Of a stretch of DNA of 64,000 bases, positions 52,742 to 61,429 are shown one piece after another. The position numbers were made by a program, and so were the translations under genes. This DNA comes from Acidisoma sp965199065 (lineage in GTDB: Bacteria; Pseudomonadota; Alphaproteobacteria; Acetobacterales; Acetobacteraceae). The notes beneath the pieces were generated by a model. That model did no database searches. It was given only the letters and a program-made list of their open reading frames with translations, and was not told where the DNA came from. Where the stretch lies: NCBI RefSeq assembly GCF_965199065.1, contig NZ_CBDAQN010000003.1:1798001-1862000 (forward strand), written 5' to 3'. Position 1 is the first letter of the stretch; each line of letters starts with the position of its first letter.

Positions 52742-53962
52742 CTAAGGTTGAACGGTCGGCTGCACCTTCGTCAGGTGGTACAGATCAGCCGGCGGCTTGC
52801 AGTGTGAGCAGTTGATGCCGGGTGTATCGGGCGCGGCCACAACGGTCGGCGGCAACGGCTGAATAGTCGCCCCCGGCGTCGGCGTTCCGTCTGATGCCGT
52901 GACCAGGGAAAGCTCCGGCAGCAGGGTCGGCTCGAAGACTTCGGTCACGAATGAGTCCGGCACCTTGTTCTGCGGAAACGTGTTGCAACCGTTTTCGAAC
53001 TTGTCGCCGGTGCAGACTTTCACGTCCGCCGCCGGAACCCAGGGCAGGGGATACTGAATGTTGTGCGTCGGCAACACGCGGTGCTTCGTCAGTATCTCCA
53101 TCATGAGCTTGAACGCGTAGCCTGCGGTCGCCGGCGGCGAGCCGGAGGAAACACCTTTCAGACCGCGTGCCTGATAAGCCGGATTGGCTAGTGCCAAACG
53201 AAAGCCGTTGGAGTTCTCGCCCGTGACCGGAATGAGCCGCTGCCGACCGGTCGCGAGCAGCGCCTTGATCGCGCCGTCTTCGCCTGCCTGCGCCCAAATG
53301 CCATCGACATCGGGATGCGCTGCCAGCGCCTTCGCGGTTTCGGACTGCGTCGTCTGGTCGGACCACATGCCGTAGTAGGTGGCGACGATCTTGATGCCGG
53401 GATATTTCTTGAAGATCGACATTGCGCCCTCGGTGTGGCGCTCATCGACGGAATTGCCAGGCACGCCGCGGCTGAGGAAGATCTTGCCCTTGCCCCCCAA
53501 CTCATTGACGAGGGCCTGGGCGGTGTTCTCGCCGAAGCCTGACGTGATGTAGCTGACGTTATAGGCGCAGGGCTCGGTGACCGTCGCATCGTACAGGAAA
53601 AACAGCACGCCCTTGGCACAGCCGCGCCGGATGGTGCGGTTGAGCCCGGTCGGCGACACTGGGAAGCTGATGATGCCCTTGGCACCGGCATCGATCATGC
53701 TCTGGTAAGCCGAGATCTGGGCCTGCACGTCGGTTCCTGAAATGACCTCTCGCAGGTCGACGAGCTTGTCGTAAGGCGGGGTCGCTGCCAGCGCCTTGAC
53801 GATATTGGCGGCCTCGCTCTGCCAGGCATTGCCGCTATAGCTCAGGCTCAGGAAGATCTTGATCTTCTCCTGAGCTTGAGCCGGAACAGCCAGGGCGGCA
53901 GCAAGACCGACTGATCCCGCCATCGCCAGCAACAGCCGTTTCAGCTTTATCCACTTTGGCAT
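52742..53962 (-). CDS. CUT2 sugar-binding protein with C-terminal tail (transporter 4)
   Basis: Periplasmic binding protein of 406 residues from ATG 53962, after a GGAGGGAG site. Signal peptide residues 1-30 (RLLLAMAGSVGLAAALAVPAQAQ). The mature chain begins EKIKIFLSLSYSGNAWQSEA and shows GAKGIISFPVSPTGLNRTIR and YDATVTEPCAYNVS, matching the transporter-3 binding protein. It has a ~45-residue proline-rich tail absent from that paralogue, with a CSHC motif in GINCSHCKPPADLYH. The tail may bind a metal or form a disulfide. Ligand unknown. It follows the two permease genes and precedes the hairpin and the HisD-like gene. Confidence 0.88.
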   Translation of the reverse strand: MPKWIKLKRLLLAMAGSVGLAAALAVPAQAQEKIKIFLSLSYSGNAWQSEAANIVKALAATPPYDKLVDLREVISGTDVQAQISAYQSMIDAGAKGIISFPVSPTGLNRTIRRGCAKGVLFFLYDATVTEPCAYNVSYITSGFGENTAQALVNELGGKGKIFLSRGVPGNSVDERHTEGAMSIFKKYPGIKIVATYYGMWSDQTTQSETAKALAAHPDVDGIWAQAGEDGAIKALLATGRQRLIPVTGENSNGFRLALANPAYQARGLKGVSSGSPPATAGYAFKLMMEILTKHRVLPTHNIQYPLPWVPAADVKVCTGDKFENGCNTFPQNKVPDSFVTEVFEPTLLPELSLVTASDGTPTPGATIQPLPPTVVAAPDTPGINCSHCKPPADLYHLTKVQPTVQP

Positions 53963-54015
53963 GTTCGTCTCCCTCCTTGTTTTCTTGTTGTGACGAAACT
54001 TGTCCGCACGTTCGT

Positions 54016-55044
54016 TCATGCAGGACCGCGTAGGCGCAGACGGGCCGTCCAGGTGGTCAGCTCGTCATGCAGCAGCACCAGCGCAATCAGGATGACAACG
54101 CCGTAGATGATTGTCCTCCAGCCTTGCGCGATGCCGATCGAGGAAATGACGGTCGAGAGGGTCGTCAGCAGCAAGGCCCCCCCAATCGCGCCAAGGTAGA
54201 GGCCGCGACCGCCCAGGATCGAGGTGCCCCCGATCACCACTGCGGCAACGGACGGCAGCAGGTAGCTGTCGCCCATCGTGAGTGTGGCACCGCTGCCGTA
54301 GCCGACCATGAGGATACCGGCCAAGCTGGCGGTGGCGCCGCTGATTGCATAGGTCAGGATGGTGAGGCGCCGCACTGGCAAGCCCGCTATCATCGCCGCC
54401 TGCGGGCTGGTGCCGATGGCGTAAAGGCGGCGTCCGAAGGGCGTTGCCTGCTGGAGAAGCGTGCCGAGCACCGCGAAGACGACCATAAGCACGATGATCC
54501 ACGGTATCCCCAGCACCGCATGCGTAAACAGGGCGCTAAGGATGGGAGAGGCCTGACCGGAAGGAGTGCCGCCGGTGATGCCCAAGGCAGCGCCATAGAC
54601 GATGATGCCCATGGCGAGCGTCATGATGAACGGGGGAACCCGCAGCAGGATAATGCCGACGCCGCTGATGGCACCGATCAAACCGGCTACGAGCAGCACT
54701 GCGGGGATGCCCCAGAGGAGGGCAGGACCCGAAGAACCGATCCAGCTGAACGTCAGGATCCCGCCTAGCGTCATCATCGAGCCCACAGACAGGTCCAGCC
54801 CCCCAATGAGGATGACCGATTGCTGTCCGAAAGCGATCACCATGACGAAGGAGGTCAGAATGAGGATCGCGCGCGCCTGGCCCCAGCTGCCGAAGGACGG
54901 GCTGATCAGCCTCGACGCGAGGATCATGATGATCGTTACGACAAACAATCCGACGACCGTCCAGACTTCGCTGCTGATCCGGCGGCGCCTGCCAGCGCGA
55001 TCATCGGGGGCGTCCGCCCGGCGCGTGATTTCGCGTGCGCTCAT
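54016..55044 (-). CDS. CUT2 sugar ABC transporter permease (transporter 4)
   Basis: RbsC-type permease of 342 residues; a basic N-terminal tail (RRADAPDDRAGRRRR), then hydrophobic segments with QQSVILIGGLDLSVGSMMTL, LRVPPFIMTLAMG and GGTSILGGRGLYLGAIGGAL. It overlaps the preceding permease by ATGA. It pairs with 55041-56039. Confidence 0.9.
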   Translation of the reverse strand: MSAREITRRADAPDDRAGRRRRISSEVWTVVGLFVVTIIMILASRLISPSFGSWGQARAILILTSFVMVIAFGQQSVILIGGLDLSVGSMMTLGGILTFSWIGSSGPALLWGIPAVLLVAGLIGAISGVGIILLRVPPFIMTLAMGIIVYGAALGITGGTPSGQASPILSALFTHAVLGIPWIIVLMVVFAVLGTLLQQATPFGRRLYAIGTSPQAAMIAGLPVRRLTILTYAISGATASLAGILMVGYGSGATLTMGDSYLLPSVAAVVIGGTSILGGRGLYLGAIGGALLLTTLSTVISSIGIAQGWRTIIYGVVILIALVLLHDELTTWTARLRLRGPA

Positions 55045-56039
55045 CGACGCCGTCCTTCCGCGATCTTGGCCGACAGTCCGCCCAGCATCACCGCCAGGAT
55101 CATGACGATCCCCTGGAAAATTCCGGTGTAGAATGAGGAGATACCGGCCGAGAACAGGACCTTCTGCAGCAACGTCAATGTGGCAGCGCCGAGCATCGAG
55201 CCGATCATGCCGCCGCGCCCGCCACTGAACGCTGTGCCGCCGATGGCTATGGCTGCGAACATCAACAGGAGGTAGGGCGTCCCAGCGTCTGGATTGCCAG
55301 TGGCGGTGACCGCGCTCAGCATAAGTCCGGCAAGCCCATAGAAGACGCCCGCCAGGCAGTAAGCGAGGAACTTCACGCGGCGCACGGGCACGCCCGCGAG
55401 CGCGGCGGCCATCTCATCCGCGCCGACGGCATAGACCCCGACGCCCCAATCTGTGCGGCGGAGCGCAAGCCAGAGCAGAACGACAACAATGGCGATGACG
55501 GCTGCCACGGGCACGATGCCAGGCAGCACGCCGGTAAGCCCGTAGACGACTGCGTCCGGAACGTTGCCGCCCGGAGCGTCGAGCACCAGAAGTGCGATGC
55601 CGGAACAGACGATCATCGTGGCCAGCGTGGAGGCGATGGATTGCAGTCGCACATAGGCAACCAGCCATCCGTTTATGGCTCCCACAATGAGCCCGATGCC
55701 GACGGCGATACCGAGCGCCATGACGACACCGCCAGGACCATCCGGAACCTCGGTGGCGACAAGCACGTTGGTCAGAGCGACCACCCCGGCGACCGAGAGA
55801 TCGAAACCACGCGTCAGAACGACCAATCCGCCGCCGGCCGCCGCGAGCGCCAGAGGCAAGGCGTTGTTGAAGAGGTCGGTGATGCCCGACCCAGTCAGCG
55901 CGTCAGGTTGACTTACCGCGAAAATGATCAGGAGTATGGCATAGACCACAGCCACATTGACGGTGCCGTTGCCGAGCAGCCGCGTGACCAGGCCGTTCCG
56001 GCGAAACGGCGCAGCCGAGACGGCGTTGCTGGCGCTCAT
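55041..56039 (-). CDS. CUT2 sugar ABC transporter permease (transporter 4)
   Basis: RbsC-type permease of 332 residues: GGGLVVLTRGFDLSVAGVVAL, NGWLVAYVRLQSIASTLATM and GGTAFSGGRGGMIGSMLGAA. Start and stop both overlap neighbours by ATGA, giving strict coupling of ATPase, permease and permease. Confidence 0.9.
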   Translation of the reverse strand: MSASNAVSAAPFRRNGLVTRLLGNGTVNVAVVYAILLIIFAVSQPDALTGSGITDLFNNALPLALAAAGGGLVVLTRGFDLSVAGVVALTNVLVATEVPDGPGGVVMALGIAVGIGLIVGAINGWLVAYVRLQSIASTLATMIVCSGIALLVLDAPGGNVPDAVVYGLTGVLPGIVPVAAVIAIVVVLLWLALRRTDWGVGVYAVGADEMAAALAGVPVRRVKFLAYCLAGVFYGLAGLMLSAVTATGNPDAGTPYLLLMFAAIAIGGTAFSGGRGGMIGSMLGAATLTLLQKVLFSAGISSFYTGIFQGIVMILAVMLGGLSAKIAEGRRR

Positions 56040-57565
56040 TCTGCAGCCTCTGCGTAATGGGCGTGGCCTGTTGCCAGCGACACAAGCCGTTCTTCCGACA
56101 TCTCGGCGGCTGACAGCTCACCCATGATGCGGCCCCGATAGAGGACCACGCAGCGGTGCACGAGTTGAACAATTTCGGCGAGTTCGGTCGAATAGATGAG
56201 AACGCTGCCGCCCCGCGCCACGAAGTCCCGGATGACGCCATAGATAACCTGCTTCGTGCCGACATCGACCCCGCGCGTCGGATCGAACAGCACGAGATTT
56301 CGCGCACCCGACAGCAGCACCCGAGCGACCAGCGCCTTCTGCTGGTTGCCACCGGACAGCGCGGAGATGCGCATGTCGAGGTATCGCCCCGCCAACTCGA
56401 CACGTGCGGCCTCGGCATGGACGGCATCGCGCTCTCGGCGTCGGTCGATCAATCCGAAGCGCCGAAGACGGTCGAGTATCGACAGTGAAATATTGGTGGA
56501 TGTGGCGAGCCCAAGGAAAATCCCCTCCGACTTCCGTTCCTCGGGCACAAATCCGATGCCCGCCTTGAGCGCCGACGCAGGGCTCGCTCCGTTCAACGGG
56601 TGGCCGTCGACCTCGATGGAGCCAGACATCACCCGTTCGACGCCTGCCAGCATCCGCAGAAGTTCCCTCTGCCCCTGACCCTCCAGAGCGGCAACGCCTA
56701 CGATTTCGCCGCGATGCACAGCGAAACTCACATCGGAAACACCGGCGCCGGTCAGTCCGCGGACCGCAATGGCCGGAGGCTCCGCGGTCGCGATCCGCGC
56801 CGCCTGCTTCGCCTGATCGCCACTGGGCGAACTGCCGACCATCATCCGGAAGATATCCGCGTCGGCAGTGCCGTTCAGACTGACCGTGCCGATGCTTTCC
56901 CCGTTGCGCAGCACTGTGCCACGTCGGCACAGGCGCCGGACCTCGGCCAGCCGATGGGATATATAGAGAATGGCCACATCGCCCGTTCCGATGATCCGGT
57001 CGATGAGACGAAATAGCCACTCGGGCTCTGCCAAGGCCGCTGTCGGCTCATCCAGCACGAGCACCCGCGGACGGTGGCTGAGGGCGCGCACGATTTCGAG
57101 CCGCTGCTTCTCCGCTAGCGTAAGTTCGCTGACCAGCGCCTGCGGCGAAATGTCCGTGGCATCGAATTCCGCCAGAATTTCGCTCGCCCGCCTCTGGTTC
57201 AGCCGTGTCGAGGCAAGGCCGCTCGCGCCCTTCAACAGTGTCGGTAGTAGTAAATTCGCCGCGACACTTAAGTTGGTCAGAAGGCTCAACTCCTGGAAGG
57301 CTGTCGAAACGCCGGATCGGCGCGCATCCATGAGCGAATGCGGGCGATATGGCTTCCCGTTTAACATCAGGTCCCCCGAATCCGGCGCCACGATGCCGCT
57401 GAGGACCTTTACCAGGGTGGACTTGCCCGCCCCGTTCTCGCCCAAAAGCGCGTGCACCTCCCCATACTGAAGGTCCAAGGTGACATGGCGTAGCGCGATG
57501 GTTGGGCCGTATGCTTTGGCGAGACCGTCCACATTCAGGCTGGATTGACCGCCCGCGGAGCTCAC
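56036..57565 (-). CDS. CUT2 ABC transporter ATP-binding protein with degenerate second domain (transporter 4)
   Basis: Tandem ATPase, 509 residues from the GTG at 57565 (GGAAGG site 9 bases before it); a GTG at 57595 would add ten residues. Domain 1: Walker A GENGAGKST at 42-50, LTLAEKQRLEIVRAL and VLVLDEPTAALAE. Domain 2: divergent P-loop GVAALEGQGQRE, LSGGNQQKALVARV and Walker B LVLFDPTRGVDVGTK, where Pro replaces the catalytic Glu as in transporter 3. It is the first gene of the leftward nine-gene operon. Confidence 0.9.
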   Translation of the reverse strand: MSSAGGQSSLNVDGLAKAYGPTIALRHVTLDLQYGEVHALLGENGAGKSTLVKVLSGIVAPDSGDLMLNGKPYRPHSLMDARRSGVSTAFQELSLLTNLSVAANLLLPTLLKGASGLASTRLNQRRASEILAEFDATDISPQALVSELTLAEKQRLEIVRALSHRPRVLVLDEPTAALAEPEWLFRLIDRIIGTGDVAILYISHRLAEVRRLCRRGTVLRNGESIGTVSLNGTADADIFRMMVGSSPSGDQAKQAARIATAEPPAIAVRGLTGAGVSDVSFAVHRGEIVGVAALEGQGQRELLRMLAGVERVMSGSIEVDGHPLNGASPASALKAGIGFVPEERKSEGIFLGLATSTNISLSILDRLRRFGLIDRRRERDAVHAEAARVELAGRYLDMRISALSGGNQQKALVARVLLSGARNLVLFDPTRGVDVGTKQVIYGVIRDFVARGGSVLIYSTELAEIVQLVHRCVVLYRGRIMGELSAAEMSEERLVSLATGHAHYAEAAE

Positions 57566-57759
57566 GCTTCGTCGCCTTCCAACGACCTGTTGCACTCGGC
57601 CGGAGCCGCAAGCGGCCGGCCTGCTTCAACGAAGGCGCCCTCCGGCCACATGTTCATGACGTCGCTGCTCCCAATCACCTTGTCCAGGTGCGCCCGGACA
57701 GCCTTTCTTAATTGCCGGATGACACCGGATCACGTCGTAGGCCTGTAGCCTAAAACAAA

Positions 57760-57796
57760 TGCATCCGAATGCAAGATCAACTTGCACGCGGATGCA
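57760..57796 (-). terminator. Hairpin with T-rich tail, also operator-like
   Basis: TGCATCCGAATGCAAG and CTTGCACGCGGATGCA pair at 14 of 16 positions around ATCAA. On the minus strand the stem is followed by TTTGTTTT, so it is a credible intrinsic terminator 39 bases after the cyclase gene. Each half also contains its own small palindrome with central CG (TTGCA...TGCAA and TGCAT...ATGCA), a LacI-operator-like pattern. It lies ~195 bases upstream of the transporter-4 operon. Between 57566 and 57835 no gene is seen. Confidence 0.6.
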
Positions 57797-57835
57797 AGCG
57801 CAGCTGGCGCGTCGCCGGCCAAGCTCGTCGTGGGC

Positions 57836-58786
57836 TTACTTGATGGCCTGCGGATTGATCGGTGAGCCGGCGCCCCCCGGAAGATGCAGCGGCGGGGCGG
57901 TGAAGAAGAACTCGTAGACGTTGTCTTCCGCACAATCCTCTGCCAGCTCCTTTAAGTAGAAAATCTCCCCCATCGAGATCCCGATGGCGGGAATGACCAC
58001 CCAATGCCAGGGCTGGTTCGCGTCGGTGGTCTCGTTCGGGCGGACTTCGCAGCCCCAGGTATCCGAGCAGATTGCCGCGACATCGTTCTGCCGCAACCAA
58101 TAGCAGGTCTCAAACGCAAAGCCCGGTGCGTTACCGCCCGCATACCCGCTCCAGTCGTTCCTTGCGAGACAGCGTTCCTGTTGGCCTGTGCGGACGATAA
58201 CAAAGTCGCCCTTGCGGATCGCGACACCCTCCGCCGCCGCACAGGCGTCGAGGTCGGCACTCGTTATGGCGTATCCATCCTCAAGGTAATCGACGCCCTT
58301 GAAGCGCGCTATGTCGAGCAAAACGCCACGGCCTACCATCTTGTCGCGCACTTTCTCGATGCCGAGCGCCTTGGCCCCGCGCGCATCGACAAGGTCGGCA
58401 CCGAACCCATTATACATCGTGTCACCATGGAAGATGTGGCAGAGCGCGTCCCATTGGGTCGAGGCTTGGCACGGCATGTTGATGGCATCGTCCGCGTAGC
58501 GAAGATACGGAGCGGGCACATCCTGCTTTCCCGCGATTGCGTCGGTTCCTGTGGCCAGCATCGTATGGATGGGGTTCCAGCGCCCGCCGAACAGGCCGGA
58601 CTGAATCGGCTCCTTCAGCGACAAACCGAGTGCGAAGACCTTGCCGCGGCGCACGAGCCCTGCGGCCGCAATTACATCGGCGGACGTGACGTTATTCAGC
58701 GTTCCAACTTGGTCGTCTTTGCCCCAGCGCCCCCAATTTGAAAGCTCCTTGGCCGCTGTCTCAATGGCCGCTCTATCGACTTTCAT
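57836..58786 (-). CDS. Cyclase-family protein (kynurenine-formamidase-like hydrolase)
   Basis: Metal-dependent hydrolase of 316 residues in the cyclase/KynB superfamily. Signatures: QWDALCHIFHGDTMYNGF (this region normally carries the HxGTHxDxPxH motif in KynB; here the longer DALCHIFH variant), GRGVLLDIARFKG, FVIVRTGQ and the late EVRPNETTDANQPWHW. The start at 58786 (MKVDRA) has a GGAGGCGAC site. It lies 83 bases after the FAD monooxygenase gene in the same direction. Family members hydrolyse amides or cyclic esters; it may open a ring product. Substrate unknown. Confidence 0.85.
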   Translation of the reverse strand: MKVDRAAIETAAKELSNWGRWGKDDQVGTLNNVTSADVIAAAGLVRRGKVFALGLSLKEPIQSGLFGGRWNPIHTMLATGTDAIAGKQDVPAPYLRYADDAINMPCQASTQWDALCHIFHGDTMYNGFGADLVDARGAKALGIEKVRDKMVGRGVLLDIARFKGVDYLEDGYAITSADLDACAAAEGVAIRKGDFVIVRTGQQERCLARNDWSGYAGGNAPGFAFETCYWLRQNDVAAICSDTWGCEVRPNETTDANQPWHWVVIPAIGISMGEIFYLKELAEDCAEDNVYEFFFTAPPLHLPGGAGSPINPQAIK

Positions 58787-58869
58787 ATGTCGCCTCCACA
58801 CTTTTCTGATTATCGCTCAATTACAGGCGTGATACGCGGGTTACGGTCAAGTCATTGGTATCATCGGTA

Positions 58870-60135
58870 TCATCGGATGCTGGCTCGATTTGAGTCGCAG
58901 GGGATTCCTGACCGGAGAAAAGCCAGAGATGCCGTTTCTCTCATAACGGCATCAGGTCCCGACAATATCTCTGCGACGCGTTGCTGTTCGGGTGGGTCGC
59001 TCTGGGGCCGCATGTAGGCACCGAGGTGTCGGGCTTGGGCAACGATGCGCTTACCGACGGGCAACCGATCCCGCTCAAAGGCCAGCAGTCCGGAGCGCAC
59101 ATCGCCTTTTGCGTTCCCTAGGTTCACCGCGAGCGATAATGCGTCCTGCGCGGCTTTCGTCACGCCTGCTCCAACATGCGGCCGCACGACGAAGGCAGCA
59201 TCGCCGATTATGGCAACACGCCCAATCGCCATACGTTCTGTCTCCAGATCATAGACCGGCTGGAAGAACGGTTGTGCTGTTAATCCTACAAGTTCCTGAA
59301 ACTGCCAGGAAAGATTATCTTCAGACGCTTGTCGCATGACAGCGACAATGTCCGGCCTGATCAGCGGAGGAGCGATTGAAAGCTCGTGGACGAGACCTGA
59401 TTGGTCAGTCAGCAGGTTCCGCAACGTGACATGTTCATCGGCTGGCCGATACCAGACCCAGTTATAGCGCCGATGGCCAACCCGCATGTCGTTGTTTACG
59501 CCAGCAACGGGATAACCCAGCATTTGCTCACCCTCCGGCAGCGAGAAGGCGAAGTGCTCGAAGAGCCCAGTGCGCGCCTCGACCGATATCAGCGCCTCAT
59601 CGACTAAGCCACGCCAGGCAATATAGCCTGCGTATTTGAGCGGTAGCGTTGGAAAGAACTGACTTCGGCAGACCGAGCGGAAGCCGTCCGCTGCAACAAG
59701 AAGGTCGGCGGAAATGGATCCGCCATCTGTAAACCGTGCAGTTACAACGTCGTTTTTCGCGTCGATGCGCTCCAGGATCCGCCCGTTGTGATAGTGATCG
59801 TCCGGAAGCTTCCGGCGCAGTTCATGATACAGCCGATCCCAGGACGTCACCACCTGCGGCATGTCGAGTTCGGCAGTGCAGTCGCCATTGCGATCGAGCA
59901 AACGGCGGGTCTGCACCTGCACGCCGAGTTCTGGAGTTACCTCGATCCCGGCCGATCTCAGGACCTCAAACAGTTCTGGGTGAGTGACAATCCCGGCCCC
60001 CCGCCCGGTCAGCCCTGTCTGGACACGTTCGAATACGTCGACAGTCCAGCCGTCACGCCGCAAAAGAAGAGCTGCGAGCAGCCCGGCGATGGATCCACCG
60101 ATAACGATGGCTGTCCGTCCACTCATTGGCCGCAT
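58870..60135 (-). CDS. FAD-dependent aromatic monooxygenase (2,6-dihydroxypyridine 3-hydroxylase-like)
   Basis: Class-A flavoprotein monooxygenase of 421 residues. FAD motif GGSIAGLLAALLLRRDGW, GRGAGIVTHPELFEVL as in DHPH-type hydroxylases, the DG motif in AADGFRSVCRSQFFP, YAGYIAWRGLV and FAD-ribityl motif IGDAAFVVRPHVGAG. The family hydroxylates electron-rich dihydroxy rings with NAD(P)H and oxygen (2,6-dihydroxypyridine being the model). It is therefore a candidate for making hydroxyquinol or a related triol upstream of the dioxygenase at 21567 (inference). The start is weakly defined: TTG 60138, ATG 60135 or ATG 60126 are all possible. Confidence 0.82.
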   Translation of the reverse strand: MRPMSGRTAIVIGGSIAGLLAALLLRRDGWTVDVFERVQTGLTGRGAGIVTHPELFEVLRSAGIEVTPELGVQVQTRRLLDRNGDCTAELDMPQVVTSWDRLYHELRRKLPDDHYHNGRILERIDAKNDVVTARFTDGGSISADLLVAADGFRSVCRSQFFPTLPLKYAGYIAWRGLVDEALISVEARTGLFEHFAFSLPEGEQMLGYPVAGVNNDMRVGHRRYNWVWYRPADEHVTLRNLLTDQSGLVHELSIAPPLIRPDIVAVMRQASEDNLSWQFQELVGLTAQPFFQPVYDLETERMAIGRVAIIGDAAFVVRPHVGAGVTKAAQDALSLAVNLGNAKGDVRSGLLAFERDRLPVGKRIVAQARHLGAYMRPQSDPPEQQRVAEILSGPDAVMRETASLAFLRSGIPCDSNRASIR

Positions 60136-60241
60136 CAACTTGCGCTATCCGACAACCCACTTTCCTTCACAATACCGGGGATCAATCGATAGAGAGCACG
60201 AGGCCAGGCATTTCGGCAGCGGTGGTGCCAATGCATGTGGT

Positions 60242-60679
60242 TCAAGCAACGGCTGACAGGCGCACTTCTGACGGCACCGGAAGTGACGCGTTCGCACTGT
60301 CGAGAAATTCCACCGTCGTAAAGATCAGCTCTTCTTCGCCGATATTTTCCAAATCGTGGATCATTGATTCGCCTGCCGCAAAGGAGAGATGTTTCGTCTC
60401 ACCGGCGATGTAGCTGACCTCCGCGGTTCTGCCATCTTGATAATGCGATCGTGCGCTACCGTTGGTCAGAACCGTCCAGAAGTAGTTGAGAACGTGACGG
60501 TGGAAGCCGAGGCGCTCACCGGGGGCTAATTTGATAATCCATATACGAACACGCTCGGTCTCGGACACCAATTGATTGCCGACGCAGCCGTTTCTTGTGC
60601 TCTCGGCCAATTCATCTTTGAGTGTTTGCGGCCAGTCGGGATCGGGCTGCAGGTTCAGTTCAGGCAATGCACCAGTCAT
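60242..60679 (-). CDS. Small cupin-domain protein
   Basis: 145-residue single-domain cupin. The N-terminal cupin motif with metal-binding histidines is in GERLGFHRHVLNYFWTVL, followed by VSYIAGETKHLSF and a final beta segment LIFTTVEFLD. The start at 60679 is 7 bases after GGAGGG. Many such cupins are unassigned; some are isomerases or accessory proteins in aromatic catabolism. It lies just upstream of the FAD monooxygenase, so a role in handling its product or substrate is possible. Confidence 0.8.
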   Translation of the reverse strand: MTGALPELNLQPDPDWPQTLKDELAESTRNGCVGNQLVSETERVRIWIIKLAPGERLGFHRHVLNYFWTVLTNGSARSHYQDGRTAEVSYIAGETKHLSFAAGESMIHDLENIGEEELIFTTVEFLDSANASLPVPSEVRLSAVA

Positions 60680-60730
60680 AGTAAGACCCTCCACGGCGAG
60701 CTTAATGGTCAGTCGACCGATGTCAAAGGA

Positions 60731-60740
60731 TTACGCGTAA
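60731..60740. promoter_or_regulatory. Short palindrome upstream of the cupin gene
   Basis: TTACGCGTAA is a perfect 10-bp palindrome, 51 bases before the cupin start, in the 79-bp gap after the racemase-like gene. It could be an operator for a LacI-type regulator (central CG). No further copy was found nearby. Confidence 0.25.
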
Positions 60741-60758
60741 GCGGCATTTGCCAAGGTT

Positions 60759-61418
60759 TCAGACGGCTGCGCCAAGCGAGTGGCGCAGCTTTCGCACCGC
60801 GCTGTCCGGCGTGGTCAGAACGTCGCAGGTGACGACCTCGGCCACGGATCGCGCCGCCCGAGCCAGACTAAACTGGGCAAGCGCCACGACATCGCAGCCC
60901 TCAAAGGCGGCCTTCGCCGCGCGTGCCGCCGACCTGTCGTGGCCGTCCCCGTCTCCGGCGTCGAGAAGCGCCAGCGCATCCTCGGCGAGCGCCGGCACGA
61001 TGGTCACGCCCGGCGCCACACGCCTGAACTCGTCTGGCATGGTGTCGAGCGTCGCCGGGAACGTGGCCAGCAGGCCGATCCGTCCGTTCGGACCGGCGCG
61101 CGCTACCGCCTCCTCGATCATCGCCTCGTTGGGCTTCAGCACCGGGAGCGGCGAGAGTTCGCGTGCGCAGGCCTCGATGCACGGACCGAAGGCCGAGCAG
61201 GTGAACAGCAGGCCGTCAGCTCCGCACCCCACCATGTAGCGGGCGAGGGTCAGAAACCGCTCGGTCATGCCGGGCGTGAGACCCCCCTGCCGCGCCAGAT
61301 CCGCCGAAAGGCTATCCTCGAGCAGGTTTGCCACGTCCACCTCGGGCCAGAGACGCTGAAAGGCCTCCCGCGCCGGACCAACCGAGTTGCGCAGTCCGTG
61401 AATGAGCGCGATCCGCAT
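60759..61418 (-). CDS. Asp/Glu racemase-family protein, single-cysteine subgroup
   Basis: Enzyme of 219 residues in the Asp/Glu racemase superfamily (racemases, maleate isomerase, arylmalonate decarboxylase). The first catalytic Cys is in LLFTCSAFGPC. Where two-cysteine members have a second Cys near the C-terminus, this reads VALAQFSLARA. With no second cysteine it cannot be a classical two-base racemase and may be a decarboxylase or isomerase. The start at 61418 (MRIALIHGL) follows AGGGAG. It lies 11 bases after the fused ATPase-permease gene and is co-transcribed. Confidence 0.83.
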   Translation of the reverse strand: MRIALIHGLRNSVGPAREAFQRLWPEVDVANLLEDSLSADLARQGGLTPGMTERFLTLARYMVGCGADGLLFTCSAFGPCIEACARELSPLPVLKPNEAMIEEAVARAGPNGRIGLLATFPATLDTMPDEFRRVAPGVTIVPALAEDALALLDAGDGDGHDRSAARAAKAAFEGCDVVALAQFSLARAARSVAEVVTCDVLTTPDSAVRKLRHSLGAAV

Positions 61419-61429
61419 CGTGTGCTCCC

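Noticed and set aside
58855..58876. Short tandem repeat TATCATCGG x2
   Set aside because: Only two copies and overlapping the end of the monooxygenase gene; no CRISPR or regulatory pattern.
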